This document shows positions 45,503 through 53,490 of a stretch of 64,000 bases of DNA, piece after piece (position 1 is the stretch's first letter; each line of letters opens with the position of its first letter). The stretch is taken from contig OY761989.1 of the NCBI GenBank assembly GCA_963665165.1, forward strand, positions 1,798,001 through 1,862,000, in the 5' to 3' direction. Origin of the DNA: G963663315 sp963665165 (GTDB lineage: Bacteria > Pseudomonadota > Gammaproteobacteria > Arenicellales > Poriferihabitantaceae). The notes under the pieces are model-generated. The model had not been told where the DNA came from. It made no database searches and was given only the letters and a program-made list of their open reading frames with translations. Both the position numbers and the translations under genes were made by a program.

Positions 45503-46438
45503 CTAACAGGAATGCGTCAAAAGCAGTTTGTCAGAGACTACTTCACCCTCTAAAGTTTGCCCCCCCATTTGGAATCGCCTGAGCATTGACCGCCCACAAT
45601 TTACTGCGACCTCCTTTTCGAAGAGAGACGCTGGTATAGAATGGTGGCAATTCTTGGCACCGGATTTTTTTGATCCGTCGAGACTCAGTGCCACAAATAC
45701 ACCTCGTTTTTTAGCCTTTTCAATGCTGCGAAACAAATCATCCAGATTGAATGATTGTGCACCATAAAGAATAGCTTGGCTGTAAGAATAGGGTGGATCA
45801 CAATACACCACATCACCTTCGCGACTTCTATCTATTGATTCCTCGTATTCTCTGTGGAAAAACTCTGTGCACCATATACGCTTTGACCATTCGTCAACTC
45901 GCCTTGCAAATGTGCCGAAATGAATGGGGTTGTGAATGCCACATGGTGTTGACATGTGGCCATCCCGCATCCTAAACCTCATCACTCCGCCGTAAGAAGA
46001 ACGGCTTAGGAAAAGCAAATCAGCTGGATTGGCACTTGCATTGTAGCGTGCTTTGATTTTTTCATACTGTGTAACCTTTTCACCTTTTTGCAATTCTTCC
46101 CAGCGCTCACGGTACCATCGCTTTAGCGTTTCAGGATCGTCTTTGAGCGTTTTCCAAATCTGTACAAGTGGCTTGAAGCTATCAGAAGCTTCTGCTTTTC
46201 GTGGAGCAAGCACAGCGAGAACTCCGCCCGATCCCACAAATGGCTCATGATATACCCCGAATTGTTTTGGGAAGGTAGTAATGATTTCATGCGCGAACCT
46301 TTGCTTGTTTCCGACCCATTTCAACAATTGAGATCTGTAAGGATATACTCCTGAAGTTGTATTAGGTTTGGTGTTGCGCTCTTGGCTCGTTTTGTTGTTC
46401 AGGTTAAGTGCTAGCTGCATTGGTTGCCTCAAATTCAT
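45503..46438 (-). CDS. Type II DNA adenine-N6 methyltransferase (D12/Dam class)
   Basis: A 311-residue methyltransferase. The AdoMet region is LLKWVGNKQRFAHEI and YHEPFVGSGGVL (motif I). The catalytic motif IV is VVYCDPPYSYS, with target-recognition sequence between them (FLSRSSYGGVMRFR and following). This order matches the Dam/DpnII/EcoRV D12 class that methylates adenine. It is divergent from an XRE regulator and a probable endonuclease gene, forming a type II restriction-modification unit. The target site cannot be read from sequence. The local DNA is clearly AT-richer than the core genome, consistent with transfer. Confidence 0.9.
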   Translation of the reverse strand: MNLRQPMQLALNLNNKTSQERNTKPNTTSGVYPYRSQLLKWVGNKQRFAHEIITTFPKQFGVYHEPFVGSGGVLAVLAPRKAEASDSFKPLVQIWKTLKDDPETLKRWYRERWEELQKGEKVTQYEKIKARYNASANPADLLFLSRSSYGGVMRFRMRDGHMSTPCGIHNPIHFGTFARRVDEWSKRIWCTEFFHREYEESIDRSREGDVVYCDPPYSYSQAILYGAQSFNLDDLFRSIEKAKKRGVFVALSLDGSKKSGAKNCHHSIPASLFEKEVAVNCGRSMLRRFQMGGQTLEGEVVSDKLLLTHSC

Positions 46439-46449
46439 CCATATAACTG

Positions 46450-46466
46450 ATCATAAAATACATGAT
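46450..46466. promoter_or_regulatory. Candidate control-protein operator
   Basis: ATCAT (46450-46454) and ATGAT (46462-46466) form an inverted repeat with a 7-base spacer in the 67-base gap between the divergent methyltransferase and XRE genes. This is where a controller protein of a restriction-modification system would bind. The repeat is short, so confidence is low. Confidence 0.3.
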
Positions 46467-46505
46467 TTTGGGATATCTGGCAATCGGCTATATGATCTTT
46501 TTCCC

Positions 46506-46769
46506 ATGGTCAAATTTGGAACTAATCGCCATAAAATTCTACTGGATTTTCTTAAGGAAATCCGAATGGAAGCAGGTTTACGACAAATAGATTTGGCTAA
46601 AAAACTGAATGTTCCTCAATCTAGAATCAGTAAATACGAATTGGGAGAACGCCGAATTGATCTATTTGAACTAAAGGATATATGTGCTGCACTAGATATG
46701 CCACTCGTGAAGTGCATTCAAGAACTAGAAAAACGACTTGTTGGTATAGATAATGAGACCAATAAATAG
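46506..46769 (+). CDS. XRE-family controller protein of the restriction-modification unit
   Basis: An 87-residue helix-turn-helix protein from ATG 46506; an upstream extension of the same frame would run into the methyltransferase gene. The HTH is LRQIDLAKKLNVPQSRISKY, followed by ELGERRIDLFELKDICAAL. Size and position, upstream of and overlapping the endonuclease gene by 17 bases, fit a C protein that delays restriction until methylation is done. Confidence 0.82.
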   Translation: MVKFGTNRHKILLDFLKEIRMEAGLRQIDLAKKLNVPQSRISKYELGERRIDLFELKDICAALDMPLVKCIQELEKRLVGIDNETNK

Positions 46770-47604
46770 ATTCTTGGGAAAACCCAAATCATTTTGGGCG
46801 ACTGTGCGACTTTTGAGCCAAAAAATTGGCTATGGCAAAGGGAATACGATTGTTGTTCCTACCTTTAAACAGATGATAGAAGCTTTTTCTGGAATGGGGC
46901 TTGATGAATCACATTTGCTGAATAAGGGAAAAACTACCGAGTTTGCTGATTGTTTGTTGGATTATTTTACCGAAAGGGCAAAAGTCCTTATGGACGAAAT
47001 TGAGCCAAAGTTGATGGATGTGAGTGAGGCGAAATCCACGTTTGAAAGGCTTCGTGATGAACTTGATCCTAGTTGTCCGATCCCAATGAACAAGCAAAAA
47101 GGAGATAAACGAGCAGAAGCGTACCTAACCGCAATCGTAAATATGATGGTAGAGCGATATTCTGAGGGCCTTCCTTGTGACTATGACCCCAGAGAGCTAA
47201 CGACTGTTACACATCAAGACACACCACTCCGGACTCTCTCGCGCCGGGTTGATGGTGCTTTCCCGTCTGTAGTTAATCCAATTGCCATTTGGGAAATCAA
47301 GGAATACTACTATACCACTACGTTTGGGAGTCGGGTTGCAGATGGTGTTTATGAGACTCTGCTTGACGGAATGGAGATAGAAGAACTGTTAAAGCATGAG
47401 CAGATAGAGATAAAGCATTACCTCATGATTGATGCATACTATACATGGTGGGAATGTGGTAAAGCCTACTTATGTAGAATGTTTGACATGCTACATATGG
47501 GCTATGTAGACGAGGTTCTATGTGGAATGGAAGTAGTTGAAGAGATGCCGCGCATTGTCCCAGAGTGGGTAAGAATTTATAACAAGAATCCACCGCCGCG
47601 CTAA
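46753..47604 (+). CDS. Probable type II restriction endonuclease (PD-(D/E)XK)
   Basis: A 283-residue protein I cannot match to a named enzyme. The evidence for a nuclease is the pattern RRVDGAFP, about 15 residues, then AIWEIKEYYYTTTFGSR, which fits Asp...Glu-x-Lys of the PD-(D/E)XK fold. It also overlaps the XRE gene in a module whose other arm is an adenine methyltransferase. Length suits an orthodox type II enzyme. It would cut the sequence the neighbouring methyltransferase protects. Base composition is AT-rich like the rest of the unit. Confidence 0.68.
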   Translation: MRPINRFLGKPKSFWATVRLLSQKIGYGKGNTIVVPTFKQMIEAFSGMGLDESHLLNKGKTTEFADCLLDYFTERAKVLMDEIEPKLMDVSEAKSTFERLRDELDPSCPIPMNKQKGDKRAEAYLTAIVNMMVERYSEGLPCDYDPRELTTVTHQDTPLRTLSRRVDGAFPSVVNPIAIWEIKEYYYTTTFGSRVADGVYETLLDGMEIEELLKHEQIEIKHYLMIDAYYTWWECGKAYLCRMFDMLHMGYVDEVLCGMEVVEEMPRIVPEWVRIYNKNPPPR

Positions 47605-47826
47605 TCATAAATTTTCGTGCCTAGAATATGCCGATTTGTCTCTAGAACACGAAGTGCTTGCAAAAGTGAGAGGAGCATTCGCGGGCATTGGGTTTCCCGT
47701 GGCCCAGCGCCGTATTGATATTCTTGCAACCCTTGAGCTCGGCAGCTGTGAGTCAATCAGTGCAGTAGCCAAGAGCTTGCCGTCCTTTCGGATGAACACT
47801 TGACAGGTTCGAATCCCGGAATCTGA
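47605..47826. other. Short unassigned stretch after the endonuclease gene
   Basis: Both strands carry open frames of about 60 codons (minus 47605-47799; plus around 47615-47803, containing GAFAGIGFPVAQRR). Neither is recognisable and they oppose each other. Base composition returns to GC-rich here, so a junction between island segments probably lies near 47.6 kb. Confidence 0.4.
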
Positions 47827-48579
47827 TCAATCATTCCACGCGACCCCAAGGACCTGATCCGACCTGACGGCCTCACTGGTCAGGAGTGCATCGGTGATAT
47901 CGGCGGTGGAAAGCTGACCATCCGGAAAATCCAGACGCATTGCAACCAAGAGTACTGTCGTACGGAAGATCTCGTTTTCCAACCGATATTCTGAAAGAGT
48001 TGCACAAGCCAGATTCGGATTCTGGCTTTCAAGAAAATTGTGCGGTGCATAAAGAGTGGGAGGGATGCTGAGGACTCTACAGCACGGGGAGCATTTCGAA
48101 TTTCCGCCAGGAACTCCCTCGACTCCATCCAGGGTGTCGATTTCCCGACTGTTGATAGTGTTCGAATTCACAGACATGGTCTCCGCAACGACTCGTCACG
48201 ATCCACTCATGACCGTTCGTCAAAACTTCCCACGTGCCGTCCGTAGAACCCCGGAAGCGGTTGAGATACCGCTGCAGTTGCCCCAATAGCGAAGAGGACC
48301 AGGGACCGTTCGCCTTGCGTCTAGTGAGGGCTCTGTCAGGCCTCTTGACTTCCACAATGACCGAGCCTTGGTGGACCCGGGTCGTCGGCAGACGAAATCG
48401 GGCCGGTTCATCTGTCCGAATCGATCCATGTCGGTGGGCTGCGCATCGATTTCGGCAATGCTGAAATTCAACACGTCCTCAAGCGCCGAACGCACCAGAT
48501 TGTCGCTGATGTCGACCTCGGTAGAATGAGGTTTTGACAGCACGCTGGTATATCGTTCTGAGCACCAATCCATATTCAT
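47827..48579 (-). pseudogene. Frameshifted nuclease gene (HsdR-N-like PD-(D/E)XK)
   Basis: Read on the minus strand, coding potential moves between frames. From ATG 48579 it reads MNMDWCSERYTSVLS... to RPDFVCRRPGSTKA. A single lost base near 48365 then breaks the frame, and the next frame continues VIVEVKRPDRALTRR and LLGQLQRYLNRF, then VLTNGHEWIV. D...EVK is the PD-(D/E)XK core found at the N-terminus of HsdR-like nucleases. Farther on, EFLAEIRNAPR and ENEIFRTTVLLVAMRLDF lie in other frames. The protein family is only approximate, but loss of function is clear unless these are sequencing errors. Confidence 0.7.
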
Positions 48580-48746
48580 CGTTCAACTGCTCGGAACTCT
48601 TTCTCTCCACATGGTCGTGGCGAATTCCAACATGGAATCGGGCCGAAACCACATTGGCAAATCGAAACCAAGGATATATAATTCAGCTCACTCATTCAAC
48701 CGATCACTCTGCCTGACCATGCCATTCGCTGCTATCGACACTCTGG

Positions 48747-49127
48747 ATGTCTCCAGGTAACTTCGCGAAGTCGGCTTTGACGAAAGATTTTAAGGACGCC
48801 ATTCAGACGCGCGCTCAACGGAACCCCGCGTTTCGCACGGCCCTGCTGCAAGAAGGGGTAGAATGTCTGCTCGCTAGCGATATCGATACCGGCAAGTCGA
48901 TATTGCGCGACTACATCAACGCGATGATCGGGTTTGAGGAACTGTCCCGGGTTTTTGATGAATCATGCAAGAGCCTTATGCGTATGTTCGGGCCGAAAGG
49001 GAACCTCCAAGCGAGTAACCTGTTTGCGGTGATTCATTATCTGCAGAAGCAGGAGAGCATCCATTTGGAAGTGAAAGCCCGGAAGGTAGCCTGGACCGCT
49101 AAAGATGACCACCTGGAAAGATCGTAA
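48747..49127 (+). CDS. HigA-like addiction-module antitoxin (orphan)
   Basis: A 126-residue protein of the small XRE-like antitoxin family. RNPAFRTALLQEGVECLLAS, then DTGKSILRDYINAMIGFEEL and KSLMRMFGPKGNLQASNLFA follow the known pattern of antitoxins paired with HigB/RelE toxins. No toxin gene is visible on either side, so it is an orphan or its partner was lost. The start could also be a TTG at 48774. A fragment of a second copy lies at 53187-53238. Confidence 0.75.
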   Translation: MSPGNFAKSALTKDFKDAIQTRAQRNPAFRTALLQEGVECLLASDIDTGKSILRDYINAMIGFEELSRVFDESCKSLMRMFGPKGNLQASNLFAVIHYLQKQESIHLEVKARKVAWTAKDDHLERS

Positions 49128-49158
49128 GCGGGTGGCCATCGACATGTAGGGTTACTCC

Positions 49159-49866
49159 TTGAAAATCAAGTTCGACACGTACAGCTTCAGAGCGCGAGTC
49201 CTTCCCGTATATCTCACGCTCGCTCCCATCGTACTAATCCTGGCCGCAGTAATACCCGAGGGCCTCAAGTTGCCGATCAGCGGAGCAGCGGTCTTGGCCC
49301 TGATCTCGTTCTTCCTTGGTCAAGTCGGCGCGGACTTCGGGAAACGACTCCAAAAGAACCTCTGGGTGAGTTGGGGAGGCCCTCCAACGACACGCTTTCT
49401 CCGGCATGGCAATTGCGAGTTCAACGAGGTCACGCGCGGTCGTGTTCATGCCAAGCTCCGCGAACTTGGGTTCTACGTTCCGACTCGCGAGGATCAAGAG
49501 CAAAACCAGCGCGCCGCAGACACGCACTATGAGTCATGCACGGAGGAACTTATTCGAAGGACAAGGAATACCAAAAAGTTTCCCCTCGTTTTTAAGGGGC
49601 TCACCGAGTACGGTTTTCGCAGAAACCTCCTTAGCCTGAAGGTCTTCGGGGTGTCCCTCACCGTCGCCGGTGTTGCTGGCTCGGCTTGGTTTACGTACAC
49701 GGCATGGACGGCGACTAACGAACTACCGGCCGTCTCGTTAGTGTCCAGCCTCGTCAGCACCGGGCTGCTTCTTGCATGGCTGGGTTGGGTCACCGAGAGC
49801 ACGGTAAAGCTCTCGGCAGACCGATATGCTCGCTTCATCCTTGAAGCCGCTCTGGAGCAGGAATAG
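49159..49866 (+). CDS. Unknown four-helix membrane protein of the MBL unit
   Basis: A 235-residue protein of no family I can name with confidence. It starts with TTG 49159, since a stop lies four codons upstream and there is no internal Met. Hydrophobic segments occur at about 14-33, 37-55, 163-185 and 192-212, leaving a cytoplasmic-size soluble section (about 60-160) rich in Arg and Glu. This 2+2 helix layout resembles effector membrane proteins of bacterial defence operons (S-4TM or SLATT-like), but I cannot show homology. Only 3 bases separate it from the first MBL gene. Confidence 0.6.
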   Translation: MKIKFDTYSFRARVLPVYLTLAPIVLILAAVIPEGLKLPISGAAVLALISFFLGQVGADFGKRLQKNLWVSWGGPPTTRFLRHGNCEFNEVTRGRVHAKLRELGFYVPTREDQEQNQRAADTHYESCTEELIRRTRNTKKFPLVFKGLTEYGFRRNLLSLKVFGVSLTVAGVAGSAWFTYTAWTATNELPAVSLVSSLVSTGLLLAWLGWVTESTVKLSADRYARFILEAALEQE

Positions 49867-49869
49867 ACG

Positions 49870-50883
49870 ATGGCGAGAATTCACTTCCTCAACGTAAAGG
49901 AGGGCGATTGCTCCATCATTGAGCACAACTCCGGCCATACGACCGTTATTGATGTCTGCAATGCCATGCCTGTCGGCCCCCTGCAGGAAGCGCTGATGGC
50001 GTCGATGGTCAAGTCGGAACGGGGCATTAGCGGCAACTTTCAGCAGAAGAAGCACCCGACGAACCCGATCAGCTACATGAACGACCGTGGAATCAGTTGC
50101 ATCTTCCGTTACATTCAGACTCACCCGGACATGGACCACATGAACGGCATTGAGACACTGTTCAACGAGTTCAGTCCGATCAACTTCTGGGACACTGCCA
50201 ACACCAAGAAGATACAGGCCACGAGCTGGGAGAGATCTCTATACCAAGCGTCGGACTGGATGTTCTACAAGCACCTCCGCGACACCGACCCCAACGAGAA
50301 CCCGAGGCGCTTGACACTCTACTCCGGTGCCTGTGGTCAGTACTATAACCAAGGGAGCGATGGTACCGGAGGGGGTGATGGGCTTCACATTCTCGCGCCG
50401 ACGAAGGAACTCGTTGCCGCGGCGAACGAAGCTGACGAGGACTATAACCGTTGTTCCTACGTACTTCTCTACCGCACAGGGGGTAGCAAAATCGTGTTCG
50501 CTGGTGACTCGCACGACGAGACGTGGGACCACATCCTCAAGCACCATAAAGCCGACGTCACCAACATCGACCTGCTCATTGCGCCACATCATGGGAGAAA
50601 ATCCGGCCGTTCATACGAGTTTCTCCAAACGCTGTCGCCAACTCTCACGTTCTTTGGAAACGCCCGCTCGGAGCACTTGGCCTACGCGGCCTGGGCTAAC
50701 CGTGGGTTGTCTATCGTCACCAACAACCAAGCGAATTGTATGGTTGTCGATGCAAGCACCAATCCGATGACGCTTTATGTCACGCACGAGAACTTCGCGC
50801 GGAGAGTGAACTCCTCGACGTTCTATAGCGATTCCTTCAAGGCTTGGTACGTCGGTCCCATTACGGAGGATCTCATCCCATGA
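49870..50883 (+). CDS. ComEC/Rec2-type metallo-beta-lactamase-fold protein 1
   Basis: A 337-residue soluble MBL-fold protein resembling the C-terminal MBL domain of ComEC rather than classical lactamases. Metal motifs are THPDMDHMNG (His85, Asp87, Asp89, His90), FAGDSHD (Asp213) and IAPHHGRKSG (His240, His241). All ligands are present, so it should be catalytically active, perhaps as a nuclease or phosphodiesterase. The N-terminal strand IHFLNVKEGDCSIIEHNSGH is also ComEC-like. It lacks membrane helices and signal peptide. It overlaps the second MBL gene by 4 bases. Confidence 0.78.
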   Translation: MARIHFLNVKEGDCSIIEHNSGHTTVIDVCNAMPVGPLQEALMASMVKSERGISGNFQQKKHPTNPISYMNDRGISCIFRYIQTHPDMDHMNGIETLFNEFSPINFWDTANTKKIQATSWERSLYQASDWMFYKHLRDTDPNENPRRLTLYSGACGQYYNQGSDGTGGGDGLHILAPTKELVAAANEADEDYNRCSYVLLYRTGGSKIVFAGDSHDETWDHILKHHKADVTNIDLLIAPHHGRKSGRSYEFLQTLSPTLTFFGNARSEHLAYAAWANRGLSIVTNNQANCMVVDASTNPMTLYVTHENFARRVNSSTFYSDSFKAWYVGPITEDLIP

Positions 50884-51659
50884 GGTTCGAAATTCTCAAC
50901 GTCGAGCACGGTTTCTGCGCCTACGCGATAGGTGGCGACGGGGGGGTGTTGCTTTTCGACTGTGGCCACGGCTCGGTCAACCGTCCCTCGACCTACCTTC
51001 CTGCACGCGGTATCACCAATATTCGGCGCTTCTTTGTCACCAACTACGACGAGGACCACATCAGCGACCTACTCGCGGTTCGCCGAAGTCTCTACATTGA
51101 GGTTCTCACCCGGAACGCGAGCATGACTGGCAGCGACATTCGCTCGCTGAAGACCCCACCCATCAGCTCTGCTATGAATGAACTGCTCGGCATGATTGAC
51201 TCCTTCACCAGTGTGGTTGGTCCCCAGCAACTCGAGCCCGCAGGTCTGAAAGTCTGGTTATATTACAACGACTATCCGATGTTCACTGATACGAACAATC
51301 TGAGCCTCCTCACTTTTCTCGACGTAGGCCATGTCTCGTTTGTTCTCGGAGGAGACCTTGAACGGGCTGGTTGGCTTGCCTTGCTCCAAAATCCACACGT
51401 CCGTAACCTCCTTGGGCGTGTCGATGTGTTCGTCGCGTCGCACCATGGTCGCGAGAGCGGCTACTGCCCCGAGGTTTTCGACTATTGCAAGCCGCGCCTC
51501 ATCGTGATGTCTGATGGGCCGATTCAACACGACACTCAACTTATGGCTGGCACCTATGCTCAGCATGCTGTTGGTGGGATACTCTCGACGCCTTCGGGCC
51601 AAGAGAATCGCAAAGTCGTGACCACAAGAAAGGATGGAAACATCTATTGGGAACTCTAA
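50880..51659 (+). CDS. ComEC-type metallo-beta-lactamase-fold protein 2 (variant metal site)
   Basis: A 259-residue paralogue of the preceding protein, starting at ATG 50880 (ATGA overlap). The first motif reads TNYDEDHISDL, so the leading His of HxDxDH is Asn55, while Asp57, Asp59 and His60 remain. GGDLE and VASHHGRESG (His188, His189) are conserved. Loss of one ligand suggests altered metal binding or a regulatory partner role for protein 1. The frame can be read from 50844, but that start lies inside the upstream gene. Confidence 0.75.
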   Translation: MRFEILNVEHGFCAYAIGGDGGVLLFDCGHGSVNRPSTYLPARGITNIRRFFVTNYDEDHISDLLAVRRSLYIEVLTRNASMTGSDIRSLKTPPISSAMNELLGMIDSFTSVVGPQQLEPAGLKVWLYYNDYPMFTDTNNLSLLTFLDVGHVSFVLGGDLERAGWLALLQNPHVRNLLGRVDVFVASHHGRESGYCPEVFDYCKPRLIVMSDGPIQHDTQLMAGTYAQHAVGGILSTPSGQENRKVVTTRKDGNIYWEL

Positions 51660-52031
51660 CTTATGCTTCCCGTATTTACCGCGTTTCCCGGTCGCCTCGT
51701 GTAATTCGAAGCGCACTCGCCTTGTCTGGTTCATCCTGCCTCAGTTTGAGACACTGGCCCCCTTCCTTTTCGACTGAGTAGGCGCTACCAGGCGCTGCAG
51801 GAAGTTCGTGGGTACCCTGCGTTCGGACACGTCCCCGCCCCGGGGGTCTGCCCCGGGAATGTTGGATTCTTTTATCATAAATATGAATTGGAGAGAGCCA
51901 GCCATTCGGGTCGGGTTGGCGTAGTTCGGAGTTAATCGGGATATTTTGTTTTCTATTGTGACACCAGTTGCAGTAAGTAATATAGTCAGCAGACAAAGGA
52001 TGTCTACAACGCAACCAGACTGATAGGAACC
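51660..52031. other. 372-bp gap with a GC-rich hairpin
   Basis: No gene is recognised. A hairpin with a perfect 7-base GC stem, CCCGGGG (51839-51845) and CCCCGGG (51851-51857), loop GTCTG, could end transcription of the MBL unit, although the following T-run is not immediate (GTTGGATTCTTTTAT). Composition changes from GC-rich to AT-rich at about 51.87 kb, where the DarTG remnant segment begins. Confidence 0.4.
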
Positions 52032-52283
52032 ATGAAACCACCTTGCAAACCGAAGATATATCACATAGTCCATGTAGATAGGCTAGCTTCCATCATCAGC
52101 CAAGGTGTCCTCTGGTGTGACACAAAAATACAGCAAAAGCCACTATCAGGAACAATCATAGGAATGTCGGATATTAAGAGCCGTAGAAAGCAAAATATAC
52201 TGAATAGCCATCAAGTGCTTGATATCATTGATACTGCTGACCACAAGCCGGATATTCAAGTACTTAAACAGTGGTATTATTAA
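52032..52283 (+). pseudogene. darT remnant (DNA ADP-ribosyltransferase toxin) with internal deletion
   Basis: The 83-codon frame joins the two ends of a DarT protein. PKIYHIVHVDRLASIISQGV, then GMSDIKSRRK, is the N-terminal NAD-site region. KPDIQVLKQWYY with stop is the usual DarT C-terminus. Full-length DarT proteins are about 210 residues, so some 125 internal codons are missing without a frameshift, including the catalytic Glu region. The product cannot be an active toxin. The antitoxin remnant follows 19 bases later. Confidence 0.85.
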
Positions 52284-52302
52284 CAGTTGAGGAGAAACGC
52301 CA

Positions 52303-53168
52303 GTGATCCGATTCAAATCAGGCAATATGCTCACTGAAGACATTGAAGCATTGGCGGGGCGGCAGTCGGATAAATTACATCGAAACCGGCCTGGATGATC
52401 TTGTCAGAGTTATAAAGGAACAAGATATCCAATCTATTGCAATTCCTCCAGTAGGTAGCGGTTTAGGTGGACTGGATTGGAGTGAAGTTCGTCCCCTGAT
52501 CGAAAATAAACTACAGGATCTAGGAAATTTACAAGTTGATATATTCGAGCCAACCGGAGCGCCAAAACCACGTCAATGTCCCGCAGCCAGAAGGTTCCTG
52601 ATATGACAGCAGGTCGAGCTACTTTGGTTGGGCTGATCGACCGCTATCTTCACGGTTTACTGGATCCCTTTATAACTCTGCTAGAAGTGCATAAGCTAAT
52701 GTATTTCATGCAGATAGCAGGACAACCCTTGAGATTACGCTTCTCAAAAGGCCTATATGGTCCTTAGCTGAAAATCTTCGGCATGTCCTGAATGAGATCG
52801 AAGGGTATTTTATTTCTGGTTACGCTGACGGTGGAGATCAGCCAGACAAAGAACTTGAACTGATTCCTGGAGCAGTGGAAGATGCCCAGGCAATACTTTA
52901 TAGCGCTATCAGTACTCGGAAGCGATTCAACCGAGTAGTAAAATTAGTGGAAGGATTCGAATCCCCTTTCGGACTTGAATTACTCTCAACAGTTCATTGG
53001 GTTCTTGTGCACAATTCTCCTAACTCCAGGGATGAACTGGTTTCCCAGGTGCATGATTGGAATGAACGAAAAAAGAGTTTTACCACTTGGCAGATTGGGC
53101 TGGCTGCAGATGTCCTTAATGAGCAAGGATGGGCTGACAGCATCGCCTCATCACCCAGTCAGAATTAG
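52303..53168 (+). pseudogene. darG remnant (macro-domain antitoxin) with deletion and frameshift
   Basis: GTG 52303, with a TTGAGGAGA ribosome site, starts IRFKSGNMLTEDIEALA, the first strand of the DarG macro domain. The next part (HWRGGSRINYIETGLDDL, then IQSIAIPPVGSGLGGLDWSE) is in another frame, so the middle of the macro domain is deleted at about 52345. A further shift near 52570-52600 leads to GRATLVGLIDRYL. A lost base at about 52767 creates TAG where the usual Tyr-Ala-Glu-Asn-Leu would stand; the frame then resumes with RHVLNEIEGYFISGY and FGLELLSTVHWVL to 53168. Confidence 0.82.
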
Positions 53169-53186
53169 ATATTATTCAGAACTCTT

Positions 53187-53238
53187 AATGTCTGCTCGCT
53201 GGCGTATCGATACCGGTAAAGCGGTATTGCGCGACTAC
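53187..53238 (+). pseudogene. Fragment of a second HigA-like antitoxin gene
   Basis: About 50 bases match 48863-48914 of the orphan antitoxin gene with few differences and a small indel; in protein terms RIDTGKAVLRDY against DIDTGKSILRDY. The following sequence up to the PhyH gene (53239-53490) can be read as EEDLIKPDERVGASRRFARY LPFWA with a stop at about 53317, the look of another gene's C-terminus, but I cannot assign it. The rest of that gap shows nothing. Confidence 0.6.
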
Positions 53239-53490
53239 AGAGGAAGACCTGATTAAACCGGACGAGCGAGTTGGCGCTTCCCGTCGGTTTGCCCGCTATT
53301 TGCCGTTCTGGGCCTGAGTTTATTTAAGGGATAACCTTGGGCAGAGAAGATAAACCGAAAATTATCAATAAAAATAGTCAGTTGTGTATTTAAGCGTTTG
53401 CCTGATTCTGCACTTTGTACCAAACGACATCTCTCCAGAAAAGCTTCAGGTTACGTCCCTTGTTTATCCATCGTGATTTCTGATTTTTCT

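Noticed and set aside
47803..47826. tRNA-like T-loop sequence GGTTCGAATCCCGG
   Set aside because: The flanking bases do not form a T-stem or any other arm, so it is neither a tRNA nor a demonstrable attachment site.
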